From Maridesulfovibrio salexigens DSM 2638 (lineage in GTDB: Bacteria > Desulfobacterota > Desulfovibrionia > Desulfovibrionales > Desulfovibrionaceae), in NCBI RefSeq assembly GCF_000023445.1, contig NC_012881.1, positions 315,501-379,500 on the forward strand: a stretch of 64,000 nucleotides of DNA, given 5' to 3'. The notes beneath the pieces are model-generated. The model had not been told where the DNA came from. It saw only the letters and a program-made list of their open reading frames with translations, and did no database searches. Shown in pieces: positions 1 through 9,181 of the stretch (position 1 is the stretch's first letter; each line of letters starts with the position of its first letter). The translations under genes were made by a program, and so were the position numbers.

Positions 1-640
1 CGATCAACAACATATAACCGGGGCGGTCGCAGCAATTCTGCCCTGCGGTGGGATTTTTTTCCCCGGCGAAGACCAGCTTTGCAGCCAGTTCAACCAGTAA
101 TCGGGAATAGTCTTCGATTGATGTTATCTGCATCCCGTTCTCTTTAAATATCTGCTCTATGCGTTTTAGATAAAGCGGCGTACTTGCACATGATCCGTCG
201 CTGCATTGGTCAAGCCCTTTCCCGCGCTGGTAAAGGTCGCTGATAATTAATTTGCCGCCTTTTGTGAGTACTCGCTTGAATTCTAGAATCGCCTTTTCCT
301 TATTAGGGATCAGAGACAGTACACATTCGCAGAAAACGGCTTCAAAACTGGAGTCTGCATAGGGTAGATTTGAACCGTCCGCGCGGGTAAGCGGGAGCTC
401 TGCCGGTGCTTCAGAAAGCTGGCGTGGAGAATAATCCATGCCGAAAGCGTTGAAACCGTGTTTTTCATGCAGATGCTCAACTGTTGCGCCCAGTCCGCAC
501 CCAACATCAAGCACCCGTGCACCTGATTTGAGCCGGGCCAGTTCAACAGCACGGTCAGTGATGGTGAATCCACCGGGGCGCAGGGTGTTTCCGGCGGCAT
601 CGCGAAGGATGGATTTTTCCCAGAGCGGAGTACCAGTCAT
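1..640 (-). CDS. SAM-dependent methyltransferase, C-terminus cut by window edge (DVU_1556-like)
   Basis: Class I SAM-dependent methyltransferase, read on the minus strand from an ATG at 640; about 213 codons are present before the window ends. SAM motif I, LDVGCGLGAT, lies near residues 44-53. It is followed by a typical GGKLIISDLYQRG strand region, then cysteine pairs (DQCSDGSC, NCCDRPGYM) unusual for a generic methyltransferase. The ATG overlaps the stop codon of the upstream CxxC protein by one base (TAATG), so the two are translationally coupled. The position in an aldehyde oxidoreductase operon matches my memory of the D. vulgaris DVU_1556-1559 order. The substrate is unknown; arsenite methyltransferases have a similar fold, but nothing here shows that role. 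Confidence 0.85.
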   Translation of the reverse strand, partial: MTGTPLWEKSILRDAAGNTLRPGGFTITDRAVELARLKSGARVLDVGCGLGATVEHLHEKHGFNAFGMDYSPRQLSEAPAELPLTRADGSNLPYADSSFEAVFCECVLSLIPNKEKAILEFKRVLTKGGKLIISDLYQRGKGLDQCSDGSCASTPLYLKRIEQIFKENGMQITSIEDYSRLLVELAAKLVFAGEKNPTAGQNCCDRPGYMLLI

Positions 641-855
641 TATTTGTCCTCCAGCATCCGTTCCACTTCGGCCATTTTGCCCAGCGCCAGTTCTTCGGGA
701 ATAAGCACGAATCCGCAATCCGGGCATGCGGGTAATTCTACATTGAACCTGCTATCAAGATATTCCAACTCAACAGGCGAAGGATTCAGGTTGTGCCCGC
801 ACGTTGCACATTTCCAAGAAGAAAAATCTTCATCAAGAACTTTCATAGTACTCAT
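640..855 (-). CDS. Small CxxC redox/zinc-ribbon protein (DVU_1557-like)
   Basis: A 71-residue protein with two CxxC pairs, CATCGHNL near residue 17 and CPDCGFVL near residue 43, the pattern of a zinc ribbon or rubredoxin-like fold. The start has a clear GGAGG Shine-Dalgarno site seven bases upstream. It lies between the Fe-S flavoprotein and the methyltransferase and overlaps the latter by one base. Homologues in the same order in Desulfovibrio are annotated only as redox proteins, and its biochemical role in the aldehyde oxidoreductase cluster is not known. A metal-binding or electron-transfer role is inferred from the cysteines alone. Confidence 0.85.
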   Translation of the reverse strand: MSTMKVLDEDFSSWKCATCGHNLNPSPVELEYLDSRFNVELPACPDCGFVLIPEELALGKMAEVERMLEDK

Positions 856-931
856 TAGTTGCCTCCTTGAGCCGTATTCAACAATTTATCTCTGTAAATT
901 TGTTGGAAAAATAAATTTGAAATATTTTTCC

Positions 932-3196
932 TTATCCCAGTACCCGCATGCGGTGGGACCAGACTCGATGGACCAAATAAGTATTGTCTTTCATTTCGTA
1001 TTCTACCCAGTAGGTTACTGTAACCGGTCGAAACTGTACCAGTAGGTGTCCACTTTCTGTATTTTCAAGTACTTGCTTTGAATCCTGCACAGAATGCAGC
1101 GTCTTTTGTACGTCTGACAAAAGGATGCGCCGTTCTTCCATCATTTTTGTGGCTTCTGGAGTGAATTCCACGGCTACGGTTTCATAATCGTTGCGTGGTT
1201 CGGGTTGTTCGTTCCATGTTTCGCGGAGCAGGGTTTCTTTCAAACGAACCCTGTTTTCACGGCGTGCAGAGTAACCGGGGGCGATACGTCCGGCCGGATC
1301 TTCTTTGCCGTCAGGGAAAAGGATGTCGAGAATGTGCTGGCAGCGTTTTCCTGCCTTGGAAAGCATGTCACGGCACATGGCGCAGTAAGTAATGCCGTCA
1401 TGATCCAGCTTTTCGGCCCTGCGTTCAGCTACTTTGCGGGAAAGCGGTTCATTGGCATTTGCCAGCAATCCGCCGAAGCCGCAGCATTCGGTATGAGTCC
1501 CGGAAAGTTCCGGTTCCTCAAATGTGACATCCATTCTGCTGAGCAGTAGACGCACATCATTCATAAGTTCATGGTTTTCGCGTGCTGAACAAGGATCCTG
1601 CAATGAAAGCAGCTCGGCTTCCGGGTGCTGATCAAGCTGTCTCGCTTCAGAGCTTAGGATTGACCAAAGGGAAATGACATCCGCCTCGGGTAATCCCTTA
1701 TGCAGGCTTTCCATACAGGACGGACATGCAGCGATAATCTGCGGACGTCCAAGTGATTCCCAATCACGTTTCAGAGATTCCATCTTGCGATCAAACATTT
1801 CCTGCTGTCCGGCCCAGTCGGCAGGGGCGCCGCAGCAGCGAAGCATAAGTCCGGTTCCACCATCTAACTTGGAGCAAAGATGTGCGTATGTCCGCTCTAT
1901 GGCTCCGGGGTCGGATGCGCTTAGCTGGCATCCGGGGAAGAAAACTCGTGCACTTGTTGATTTTTCCGGCTGGTGTTTGACCAGCGCACAGGATGAGGAG
2001 TCTGCAAAATCCATATCGCGAAAGGCGAATTCATGGGCTGATGGCGGCATGTGTCCTTTCTTTACAAGATCCTGCCGTGCTTCGAGGCAGAGGTCCTGCA
2101 TGGCGAAATTTTCAGGGCAGACTTTTTCGCAGAGTCCGCAGAGCATACAGGAATTGATCATGGTGTTAGCCATGCGGGTGCCCATAACAATGGAGGCGTT
2201 GTTGTATATCTGACGGGCGTACGCCTTGGGGTAGCTCTTGAATTCTTCTAGATATGCACAATTGTTCACGCACTCCATGCATTCACAGAGCATGCAGCGG
2301 GAAGCTTCTTCTCGGGCCTGTTCCGAAGAATAACCTTCGGCAGGGACGTTTACCGGGGGGACTGCTTCAACTTTGCTGATATTGGTGAAGAGTCTTGTTT
2401 CAAAAGGATCTTCGCGGTCGCGTCCGGCAGTAAGGGATGCATTTTGGAGTTTACGTTCAATGGAAAGCGCACCCTTGCGGCCTATCGCGAGGAGTTCGAG
2501 GGTTGATTTTCCGCTTGCATCCGGAGAGGCGAACAGGAATTCAATGTTAGTTTGCAAAGTGCCGGGATCCACTTCACTAATTCCCAGTTGTGAAGTGTTG
2601 TATACCAGTGGATCGACAAATACTGCATCAAAACTTTCGCGGGCGGCCATAATTGTTTGCGGCTCAGGCTTGCCGTGTTCCGCAAAGGAAACATTCATTT
2701 TGCCGAGCTGAGCCAGTTCTTTTTCAATGATTTCATTGCTGACTTTATCTGCCGGAAGACTTTCGAAGCCCTGAAGCTTGTCTTCGCAGAAAACAATAAC
2801 GGTAAATCCCTTCTTGCCGAGGTCCCATGCCGCTGTCATAGCTGCTAGATGGGCACCGAAAATAGCAATGTTTTTACCTTTGGGAGGCAAAGCACGGATC
2901 ATGGGTGAGCGTTTGGCATTGTCCGCAACAAACCGTTCCATCGCGGCCAGCTCAATACCGCCGCCTTTTTGAGAGCGCAGACAGTCGTTTTGACAGTCTC
3001 CGTCACAGATGCGGGCAGTAATGGCAGGAAACGGCATGGTTTTGCAGAGCACGGCCCAGGCCTTATCTATCTGACCTGCTGCCAATGAACGGCAAAATTC
3101 CCGTCCATCCACATGCAGCGGACAGCGGGCTTTACATTTAGGCGGCTCTTCCTGAGTACACCTAGCTTCCCAGTCGCGTAAATTTTTTTGATCCAT
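932..3196 (-). CDS. Fe-S flavoprotein-like oxidoreductase with dicluster and CCG domains (DVU_1558-like)
   Basis: A 754-residue multidomain redox protein, probably the electron-transfer partner of the aldehyde oxidoreductase. The N-terminus has the GltD-type dicluster domain (CKARCPLHVDGREFC, then CDGDCQNDC). A nucleotide-binding-like region follows (IAIFGAHLAAMTA), in which the usual GxGxxG is degraded. Next come two 4Fe-4S motifs (CMLCECMECVNNC and CMLCGLCEKVC) and a pair of HdrD/GlpC-type CCG domains (LRCCGAP, TECCGFGG). A further 100 residues at the C-terminus have no family I recognise. An upstream ATG at 3268 is possible, but the interval to 3196 holds a terminator hairpin and part of an intergenic repeat, so the ATG at 3196 is preferred. 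Confidence 0.85.
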   Translation of the reverse strand: MDQKNLRDWEARCTQEEPPKCKARCPLHVDGREFCRSLAAGQIDKAWAVLCKTMPFPAITARICDGDCQNDCLRSQKGGGIELAAMERFVADNAKRSPMIRALPPKGKNIAIFGAHLAAMTAAWDLGKKGFTVIVFCEDKLQGFESLPADKVSNEIIEKELAQLGKMNVSFAEHGKPEPQTIMAARESFDAVFVDPLVYNTSQLGISEVDPGTLQTNIEFLFASPDASGKSTLELLAIGRKGALSIERKLQNASLTAGRDREDPFETRLFTNISKVEAVPPVNVPAEGYSSEQAREEASRCMLCECMECVNNCAYLEEFKSYPKAYARQIYNNASIVMGTRMANTMINSCMLCGLCEKVCPENFAMQDLCLEARQDLVKKGHMPPSAHEFAFRDMDFADSSSCALVKHQPEKSTSARVFFPGCQLSASDPGAIERTYAHLCSKLDGGTGLMLRCCGAPADWAGQQEMFDRKMESLKRDWESLGRPQIIAACPSCMESLHKGLPEADVISLWSILSSEARQLDQHPEAELLSLQDPCSARENHELMNDVRLLLSRMDVTFEEPELSGTHTECCGFGGLLANANEPLSRKVAERRAEKLDHDGITYCAMCRDMLSKAGKRCQHILDILFPDGKEDPAGRIAPGYSARRENRVRLKETLLRETWNEQPEPRNDYETVAVEFTPEATKMMEERRILLSDVQKTLHSVQDSKQVLENTESGHLLVQFRPVTVTYWVEYEMKDNTYLVHRVWSHRMRVLG

Positions 3197-3226
3197 AGCG
3201 GCGAAGCCTCGATAAAAAGTTTTGAT
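3197..3226. repeat. Intergenic repeat family, copy 1
   Basis: The stretch beginning GGCGAAGCCTCGATAAAAAG resembles a stretch at about 45820-45852 (GGCGAAGCCTTGTTAAAAGT). Both are followed by TTTTG and lie next to unrelated genes outside the mobile element. I take them as two copies of a short dispersed intergenic repeat. Its function is unknown. Confidence 0.5.
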
Positions 3227-3249
3227 GCGTCTCAGCCTGAGGCAAAATA

Positions 3250-3285
3250 AATCCGGATTCGAGTGCATGCACCCGAATCCGGATT
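3250..3285 (-). terminator. Hairpin between mop and the Fe-S flavoprotein gene (terminator or attenuator)
   Basis: AATCCGGATTCG at 3250-3261 pairs perfectly with CGAATCCGGATT at 3274-3285. After one mismatch the helix continues in the self-complementary GTGCATGCAC. On the minus strand it lies just after the mop stop and is followed by TTTATTTTG. It probably reduces read-through from the abundant mop transcript into the downstream genes. Confidence 0.75.
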
Positions 3286-3297
3286 ACATTTAACTAA

Positions 3298-6021
3298 TTA
3301 GCCTTTCATTGCAGCGAGAACCTTCTCGGGGCGAGCCGGGAGATGGGTTACGCGTGCGCCGCAGGCATTGTAGATAGCGTTGATAACAGAAGCGTGCGGG
3401 GTGGTCAGCGGAAGCTCACCAACACCGGAGGCACCGTGCGGGCCGTCGGGACGTTCGGTTTCAACGTATACGAGTTCGATATCATCGGGAATCTGTTTGA
3501 TGTAGGGGAAGCCAGCACCGACCATGGTGGAGTGCTTCTTGATGTCTTCGTAGTCCTCAGTGAGGGCCAGACCGACACCCTGTGCCAGACCACCGTACAT
3601 CTGACCGTCAACAGCAAGTTTGTTGTTGATCTTACCGATGTCGGCAACGAGTTTCATCTTTTCAACCTGAACTTTACCGGTTGCGATTTCAACTTCTACG
3701 CCGGACATGAACAGACCGTACATGTAGCAGGCAAAGGGGCTACCCTGACCGTTTTCATCACAATCGGTTGCCGGAGCGGACCATTTACCTTCGTAACGGA
3801 GCTCTTTACCGGCTGCGACCATTTCGTCATAGCTCATGTAGGAGTTGTCTGCTTTGCGCATTGCATCCATCAGGTTGCGGCATGCTGCAATAATTGCGTT
3901 ACCGATCACAACCTGTGAGCGGCTACCACCTGCGGGGCCACCGTTGGGGCAGTTGCGGGTGTCGTTCATAACCAGATGAATCTGCTCAGGCTTGAGGCCG
4001 AGGGGACGCAGGGTTTCGTGAGCAGTACCCAGACAACCGATGTCCGCACCCTGACCGTGGTCATGCCAGCAGTTGAAGAGGGTTACAGAACCGTCTTTGT
4101 TCAGTTCGATTGCGGATTCTGCGGTGTCAGGTCCGTCAAGACCGGAACCGTAGATACCAACTGCGATACCAACGCCGCGTTTGAAGCCTTCAGCTGCATC
4201 TTCAGCAGCCCATTTCTTCATTTCCTCGTACTTGGGACGACCGGCGGTGAAGATGTCTTCCAGGCAGTATACTTCAGGTTTACAGCCGGTGGGAGTGGTG
4301 TCGCCCTGGCTTTCGCGATAGACGTTCTTTTCGCGCAGATCGAAGGGGTCCATGCCGATCTTTTCTGCCAGTTCGTCCATCATGACTTCATAGCCGAATT
4401 CACTTTCAGGAGCACCGTAACCGCGGAAAGCGGAACCCCAGGCGTGGTTGGTGCAGACGGTTTTACCGAGGCCGCGGATGTTCTCCAGTTTGTAACCGGC
4501 ACCGATGAACTGTGCGCCGCGCAGGGTCAGCAGGTCACCGAATTCGGAGTAGGGACCGTGGTCGCAGATCCAGTCGGTTTCCATACCGAGCAGTTCACCG
4601 TCTTTGCTTGCAGCAAGGCGGATGTCGGTGAAGAAGGGAGAGCGTTTACCTGTGTACTGCTGCTGCTGTTCCCAAGTGTAGTTCAGGAATACAGGCTTTC
4701 CGGTTGCGAGGCAGGCTGCGCCGACCAGTGCTTCCATGGTGGGGGAGAACTTGTAACCGAAGGTACCGCCGGCGTAGTTCTGAACCATGATCAGGTTTTC
4801 CAGCTCGACACCGAGACCGGGAGCGATCATGGCTGCGTGCAGATGCAGGCCGATGGATTTGGAGTGGATGTTGAGTTTGCCGTCATCATCGATGAAAGCG
4901 AAACCTACGTCCGGCTCGATGGGCATGTGCGGCTGGCGCTGTACATAGTAGGAGCCTTCAAGCACAACGTCTGCTTTGTCCATGATAGGAGCAGTGTCTT
5001 CACCCTTAACGATCTTCTGTTCAAAGTAAACGTTGGGAGTGCCGGGATGAATTTCTATTGCGTCTTCAGCCATAGCGGAAGGAGCATCCATGTATTCGGG
5101 CAGCTGTTCCAGTTCTACTTTTACCTTCTTGGCTGCTGCTTTCGCGATTTTTTCGGAAGTAGCACAAACGATGGCGATAGCGTCACCGTACTGGAAGATC
5201 TTTTCATCTGCGAGGATGGGGCGGTCCCAACCGTCACCTTTGTTGGTGGGGAAGGTGATCAGACCGGTAATGCGGTTTTTACCCTTGATGTCTTTGTAGG
5301 TAACAACCTTTTCAACGCCTTCCATTGCTTCTGCTTCGGAAGTATCAATGGAGATAACGTTGGCGTGGGAAACTTCAGCCTGTACCAGAGCGCACTTGAG
5401 GGAACCTTCGGGCATGTTCAGACCGAGGTCTGCACCGTATTCGAGAGTACCTGTAACTTTGGCAACTGCGGTGGGACGGGGATATTTGGAACCCCAGATG
5501 CGCTGGTCTTCGGGCATTTTGAACATCAGTTCATCTTCGCTCATGTCGCCGCGCATAACTGCTGCTGCGTCCTGAACTGCGTCAACCAACGGTTTGTAAC
5601 CGGTGCAGCGGCATGCGTTGCGGTGCTTCTGGAACCATTCGCGGATATCTTCGCGGGTAGGTTTGGGATTGGCGATAAGCAGAGCGTAGGTGGAAACAAC
5701 AAAACCGGGAGTACAGAAACCGCACTGTGCGCCGCCGTGGGCAATCCATGCGAGCTGGATGGGGTGCAGCTTGGTGGGGGTACCGATACCTTCAGTAGTG
5801 AGTATCTCAGTGAAATCTTCAACCCGTTTCATTTTGAGGGCACAAGTGCGCTTGAGTTTGCCGTCGATGATGACGGAGCAGCTACCGCACTGTCCGGTTC
5901 CGCAACCGATCTTAACACTGAGCAGACCGAGTTTTTCACGCAGAACACTGGCGAGGGTATCATCATTGTCGCAAATGATGAACTTCTCTACGCCGTTAAC
6001 TTTTAGAGTCCGTTTAAGCAT
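3298..6021 (-). CDS. mop: Molybdenum-dependent aldehyde oxidoreductase, xanthine oxidase family
   Basis: Oxidises aldehydes to carboxylates using a molybdopterin cytosine dinucleotide cofactor and two 2Fe-2S clusters in one chain without a flavin domain. The N-terminal plant-type cluster is CGTGQCGSCSV. The second cluster has CGFC and the CRCTGY motif near residues 137-142. The C-terminal GVGELPL places the catalytic glutamate at residue 869 of 907, the same length and position as in D. gigas Mop, a strong identification. The ATG is preceded by AAGGAGG. It lies between a molybdopterin-binding protein and an Fe-S electron-transfer protein on one strand. A 676-codon open frame antisense to it is a codon-bias artefact. 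Confidence 0.97.
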   Translation of the reverse strand: MLKRTLKVNGVEKFIICDNDDTLASVLREKLGLLSVKIGCGTGQCGSCSVIIDGKLKRTCALKMKRVEDFTEILTTEGIGTPTKLHPIQLAWIAHGGAQCGFCTPGFVVSTYALLIANPKPTREDIREWFQKHRNACRCTGYKPLVDAVQDAAAVMRGDMSEDELMFKMPEDQRIWGSKYPRPTAVAKVTGTLEYGADLGLNMPEGSLKCALVQAEVSHANVISIDTSEAEAMEGVEKVVTYKDIKGKNRITGLITFPTNKGDGWDRPILADEKIFQYGDAIAIVCATSEKIAKAAAKKVKVELEQLPEYMDAPSAMAEDAIEIHPGTPNVYFEQKIVKGEDTAPIMDKADVVLEGSYYVQRQPHMPIEPDVGFAFIDDDGKLNIHSKSIGLHLHAAMIAPGLGVELENLIMVQNYAGGTFGYKFSPTMEALVGAACLATGKPVFLNYTWEQQQQYTGKRSPFFTDIRLAASKDGELLGMETDWICDHGPYSEFGDLLTLRGAQFIGAGYKLENIRGLGKTVCTNHAWGSAFRGYGAPESEFGYEVMMDELAEKIGMDPFDLREKNVYRESQGDTTPTGCKPEVYCLEDIFTAGRPKYEEMKKWAAEDAAEGFKRGVGIAVGIYGSGLDGPDTAESAIELNKDGSVTLFNCWHDHGQGADIGCLGTAHETLRPLGLKPEQIHLVMNDTRNCPNGGPAGGSRSQVVIGNAIIAACRNLMDAMRKADNSYMSYDEMVAAGKELRYEGKWSAPATDCDENGQGSPFACYMYGLFMSGVEVEIATGKVQVEKMKLVADIGKINNKLAVDGQMYGGLAQGVGLALTEDYEDIKKHSTMVGAGFPYIKQIPDDIELVYVETERPDGPHGASGVGELPLTTPHASVINAIYNACGARVTHLPARPEKVLAAMKG

Positions 6022-6087
6022 GGGGAGAACCTCCTTGAATTACTGCTGTTTATTAGCAGGCGTCCGAAAAGGACGTCGAACTATCCT

Positions 6088-7107
6088 CTATTTACCGAAA
6101 GAACACAGCGGGTAGCGACAGGTATCGCAACCGGCGCAGAAACCACCGTGGCCCAACTCGGCGATTTCCATGCGGGTGGGGCGTTCGCCAGCCACAATCC
6201 GCGGAACTATAAGGTCGAAAATACTGGCCCGGTAGTACATGACGCAGCCCGGCAGCCCGACAATGGGTACGCCGTTCAGATAGCCGATCATGAACATTAC
6301 TCCGGGGAAGGTGGGGGAGCCGTAGGTAACTATTTCAGCACCTGTGGCCCGGATGGATGCCGGGGTCTGGTCGTCAGGGTCGACGCTCATGCCGCCGGTG
6401 ACCACCACCATTTGCGCTCCGTCATCAATTGCCTTGAGGATCGCGGTGCTGGTCATATCGGGATCATCGCTGACAAAGGTCTGGCCGATGACTTCTGAAT
6501 TGAGTTTGGAAAATTTTTTGCGGATAACCGGACCGAATTTGTCTTTAATCCGGCCGTGATAGACTTCACTTCCGGTAGTGATCAGACCCACTTTGAGATT
6601 GCGGAAAGGCTTCACGCTGACAATGGGACCGCATTCACGGCAGATTTCTTCAACCTGCTCGATCTTGCTTTCATCGATAACCAGCGGAACAACTCTGGTT
6701 CCGGCAACTTCGCGGGATTCAGTGATCTGGATGCCGTTGTGCAGGGTGGCCAGCACAACTTCGTCGATACAGTTGATGCGGTTCAGGGCTTCCACATTGA
6801 TACAAAGCAAGCCCGGTGAAGCGACCATGTTAATACGTCCCTCACTGATATCAGTGAGAGTTATTCCCGGTCCGGCAGCAGCTTTGGCAATGCGTCTTGC
6901 GGCATCGTTTTCGTGCAGCTGTCCGTCTTCGAGGGTAAGGATGTAAACATGCTCCTTGCCGATTTCTAAGAGTACCGGAATATCTTCCGGGGTGATGATA
7001 TGTCCTTTCTTAAAGGCAGGGCCCTTGTATTCTCCGGGGACGATTCGGGTCATGTCATGGCAGAGGACATTACCGATGGAGTCCTGAACAGGAACAGTTT
7101 TCATCAT
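6088..7107 (-). CDS. Molybdopterin-binding protein, MoeA/CinA-like domain with C-terminal cysteine cluster
   Basis: A 339-residue protein whose middle carries the MoCF-binding fold shared by MoeA, MogA and CinA: LKVGLITTGSEVYHGRI near residue 170, then VVTGGMSVDPDD near 235-246. The C-terminus adds CAGCDTCRYPLC, which may hold a metal or Fe-S cluster. It is the first gene of the aldehyde oxidoreductase operon, so a role in cofactor insertion or maturation of Mop is inferred; there is no direct evidence for cytidylyl transfer. Two adjacent ATGs (7107 and 7104) could serve as start. Confidence 0.85.
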   Translation of the reverse strand: MMKTVPVQDSIGNVLCHDMTRIVPGEYKGPAFKKGHIITPEDIPVLLEIGKEHVYILTLEDGQLHENDAARRIAKAAAGPGITLTDISEGRINMVASPGLLCINVEALNRINCIDEVVLATLHNGIQITESREVAGTRVVPLVIDESKIEQVEEICRECGPIVSVKPFRNLKVGLITTGSEVYHGRIKDKFGPVIRKKFSKLNSEVIGQTFVSDDPDMTSTAILKAIDDGAQMVVVTGGMSVDPDDQTPASIRATGAEIVTYGSPTFPGVMFMIGYLNGVPIVGLPGCVMYYRASIFDLIVPRIVAGERPTRMEIAELGHGGFCAGCDTCRYPLCSFGK

Positions 7108-7758
7108 GAGTTAAGGCTCCGGGTTGAATTTGTGAGTAACGGCTGTATTGCGGTTTGAAGCAGCCTGATCCGTTTTTTCGTGTCAGCTAAATCTTTATCG
7201 ATATATCAAAAAAGACATAATTTTAGATGCTGACTCACTAGAGAAAGACTGTGAAAGTAACTCTATGAGCTTGGGGTTTATATGTCCAACTGGATACAAT
7301 AAGTCAAGGAACACCAATATATTGGTGGTTTGGAATCGTTCCATTTTGGACAAACTTGCACAGCCTTTGATTCATCAGGGCTGTTTGGGACGCACCTCAT
7401 TTGACTGGATTCTACAGCAAAATTAGGTCCAAAATGACATAATCAATAAAAACAGGCAGTTGAAGGAATGGTGGTTTTTGTGACTGGATCAATATTTTTA
7501 AAAATATTTTTACAGGGTTTTATTTGTTCGCTATGATAGTTAGTTTAATGTGTGAAAGTTCGCATAAAAAGCTGGCCTCATGGACTGTGTGTCATTTTGG
7601 GACAGTTGTCACAAGGCAATGTGTCAGAAGCTGACTGTGCAGAATTGAAACAGTTTCAGATCAGGAGGCAGGCGGTTTTTGCAGGGGTGCAACCGATATG
7701 TGCAGAATGGCAACCTGCCGGAAAAATGAGGTTAAATTCCGGCAGGTAATTGATGTTA
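7108..7758. promoter_or_regulatory. 650-bp regulatory region upstream of the mop operon
   Basis: No convincing gene is seen. The stretch is rich in sites: a perfect palindrome CACCAATATATTGGTG (7312-7327), a nearby TGGAA-TCG-TTCCA dyad (7331-7343), and three copies of CATTTTGG(G)AC (7342-7351, minus-strand copy 7427-7436, 7593-7603). At the mod-operon end, CCTGCCGG (7714-7721) pairs with CCGGCAGG (7739-7746) and may terminate that operon, although a U-run is missing. The GTG-started frame at 7552-7749 has no family match that I recognise and overlaps these sites. Confidence 0.5.
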
Positions 7759-8490
7759 TTAAGAACTCTGGCAGCAGAATCGTTGCCAGCCCATCATTTC
7801 CGCGGCAGCGGATACGGTAGTGCCGAAGAAAATTGTCGGTTTGTCATCACGAAGGAAGTTGCCGATGGTATCGTTAACTATGGTTGACCCGGTGACAACC
7901 AACAGGTTTACATCATCAAGCACTTCAGCCGTATTATCCGGTCCTTCCACATTGATTCCACATTTTACCGTCCCGATATTGTCTGGATCGAGATCTACTA
8001 TGCGCATTTCAAAACGACCGGAAAGGGCTTTGATCATAGCCGGCTGAAAACCGATGAGTCCCAGTTTGGGGTTGCCGTATTCTTTTGCAATATAATCGCC
8101 AAGTTGAGGAGCGCAGAGAGCCGGACCCTCGTCCTTACAATGAATAGTTCGTTCGGCATTGCCGAGGCTGCATTGCACAGCATTAAGTGCGGAAACGAAG
8201 ATAGCGCGGCGAAAGTTATTGGTTAGGTCCATTTCTGCTATTTCACGCAGGGTATTGCTGAAATCCCCATAGCGGTCAGTGAAGGCCTGTCCCTTGTAGC
8301 CTCGGAATTCAGCTTCCATTAGTTTTTCCTTACCGCGCAGAAGCGGGAAGTCGTCACCTTCAGGATTGCCTATGGCTTCTTCAGTGCTCAAGGTTCGTGC
8401 TTTAACTTCAATGCTTTCATCGAGTATGCCAGCTGATTTCCAGATATCGTAGGCCCGGGACTGGACCTCTTTTAAAATTGATTCTTTCAT
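7759..8490 (-). CDS. DUF364 Rossmann-like protein (putative metal/oxyanion chelation)
   Basis: A 243-residue protein resembling the DUF364 family, annotated elsewhere as a putative heavy-metal chelation domain with a Rossmann-like fold. Recognisable parts are LGLIGFQPAMIKAL near residue 145 and LLVVTGSTIVNDTIGNFL near residue 200. It is the last gene of the mod operon, 12 bases after the second permease. DUF364 proteins are often encoded beside molybdate/tungstate or metal transporters, so a role in oxyanion or cofactor handling is inferred; no reaction is established. Confidence 0.75.
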   Translation of the reverse strand: MKESILKEVQSRAYDIWKSAGILDESIEVKARTLSTEEAIGNPEGDDFPLLRGKEKLMEAEFRGYKGQAFTDRYGDFSNTLREIAEMDLTNNFRRAIFVSALNAVQCSLGNAERTIHCKDEGPALCAPQLGDYIAKEYGNPKLGLIGFQPAMIKALSGRFEMRIVDLDPDNIGTVKCGINVEGPDNTAEVLDDVNLLVVTGSTIVNDTIGNFLRDDKPTIFFGTTVSAAAEMMGWQRFCCQSS

Positions 8491-8502
8491 TCTGATTCCT
8501 TT

Positions 8503-9177
8503 TTATTCCGCGTCAGAAAATTTTTTCAGCGCGCTGAAAATGGTTATGGAAGCGATGCCGATGATGGACGAGAGGACTGCTGCCCGTTCAAATTCACCGT
8601 TGAAGACCGCGTTGTATATTTCAAGTGAAAGTGTGTTGGTGCGGCCTATCACGTTGCCGCCAAGCATGAGGCTCATGCCTACTTCACCAAGTGAACGGGC
8701 CAAGGCCAGCAGGGTGCCGGCAGCGATAGCTCTTTTAGTGCAGGGGAGCAGAACTTTCAGGAATATCTCTGTTTCGGATTTTCCTAAGACTGCTGCAACC
8801 TCGTGCAATTTTGCTGCTTCGGCTGATTTCAATGCTGCTTGCACCGGTTTGACCAAGAGCGGCAATCCGGCAATAAAAGCCGCCACCACCAGACCGGGAA
8901 AGCCGAAGATAATGCTGTCCCCGAAAAGTTCGGCAGCAGGGCCGCGTCTGCCGAGCAGGAAGAGGAGCACGAATCCCGTTGCCACTGGAGGAAATACCAG
9001 CGGCAGGGTCACGGCAGTGTCTATGAAATTATGCAGCACCCCTTTACTCCGCGAAAGCCAGAATGCCAGCGGAACTCCTGCAATCAGCTGCAACACACCC
9101 GCTACCCCCATGACCTTGGCAGAGAGGGCCAGCGGGCTGAGTGTTGCGCTGTCGGAGAGGATAGCCCCAATGTCCAT
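8503..9177 (-). CDS. Molybdate/tungstate-type ABC transporter permease, second copy
   Basis: A 224-residue inner-membrane permease of the ModB/CysT family with about five hydrophobic helices. The EAA loop, which contacts the ATPase, is seen as LHEVAAVLGKSETEIFLKVLLP near residues 138-160, and ARSLGEVGMSLMLGGN is the conserved ModB-like segment. It is four bases downstream of the second binding protein and in the same operon as a complete modABC set. Because only one ATPase gene is present, it probably shares that ATPase with the first permease. Confidence 0.85.
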   Translation of the reverse strand: MDIGAILSDSATLSPLALSAKVMGVAGVLQLIAGVPLAFWLSRSKGVLHNFIDTAVTLPLVFPPVATGFVLLFLLGRRGPAAELFGDSIIFGFPGLVVAAFIAGLPLLVKPVQAALKSAEAAKLHEVAAVLGKSETEIFLKVLLPCTKRAIAAGTLLALARSLGEVGMSLMLGGNVIGRTNTLSLEIYNAVFNGEFERAAVLSSIIGIASITIFSALKKFSDAE

Positions 9178-9181
9178 GCTT

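Noticed and set aside
3976-6006. 676-codon open frame on the plus strand opposite mop
   Set aside because: Antisense to a certain gene with strong third-position bias; its translation is low-complexity F/V/D/C-rich and has no motif.
7552-7749. 65-codon GTG-started frame in the mop upstream region
   Set aside because: Covers repeated regulatory motifs and the mod terminator dyad; no recognisable domain.
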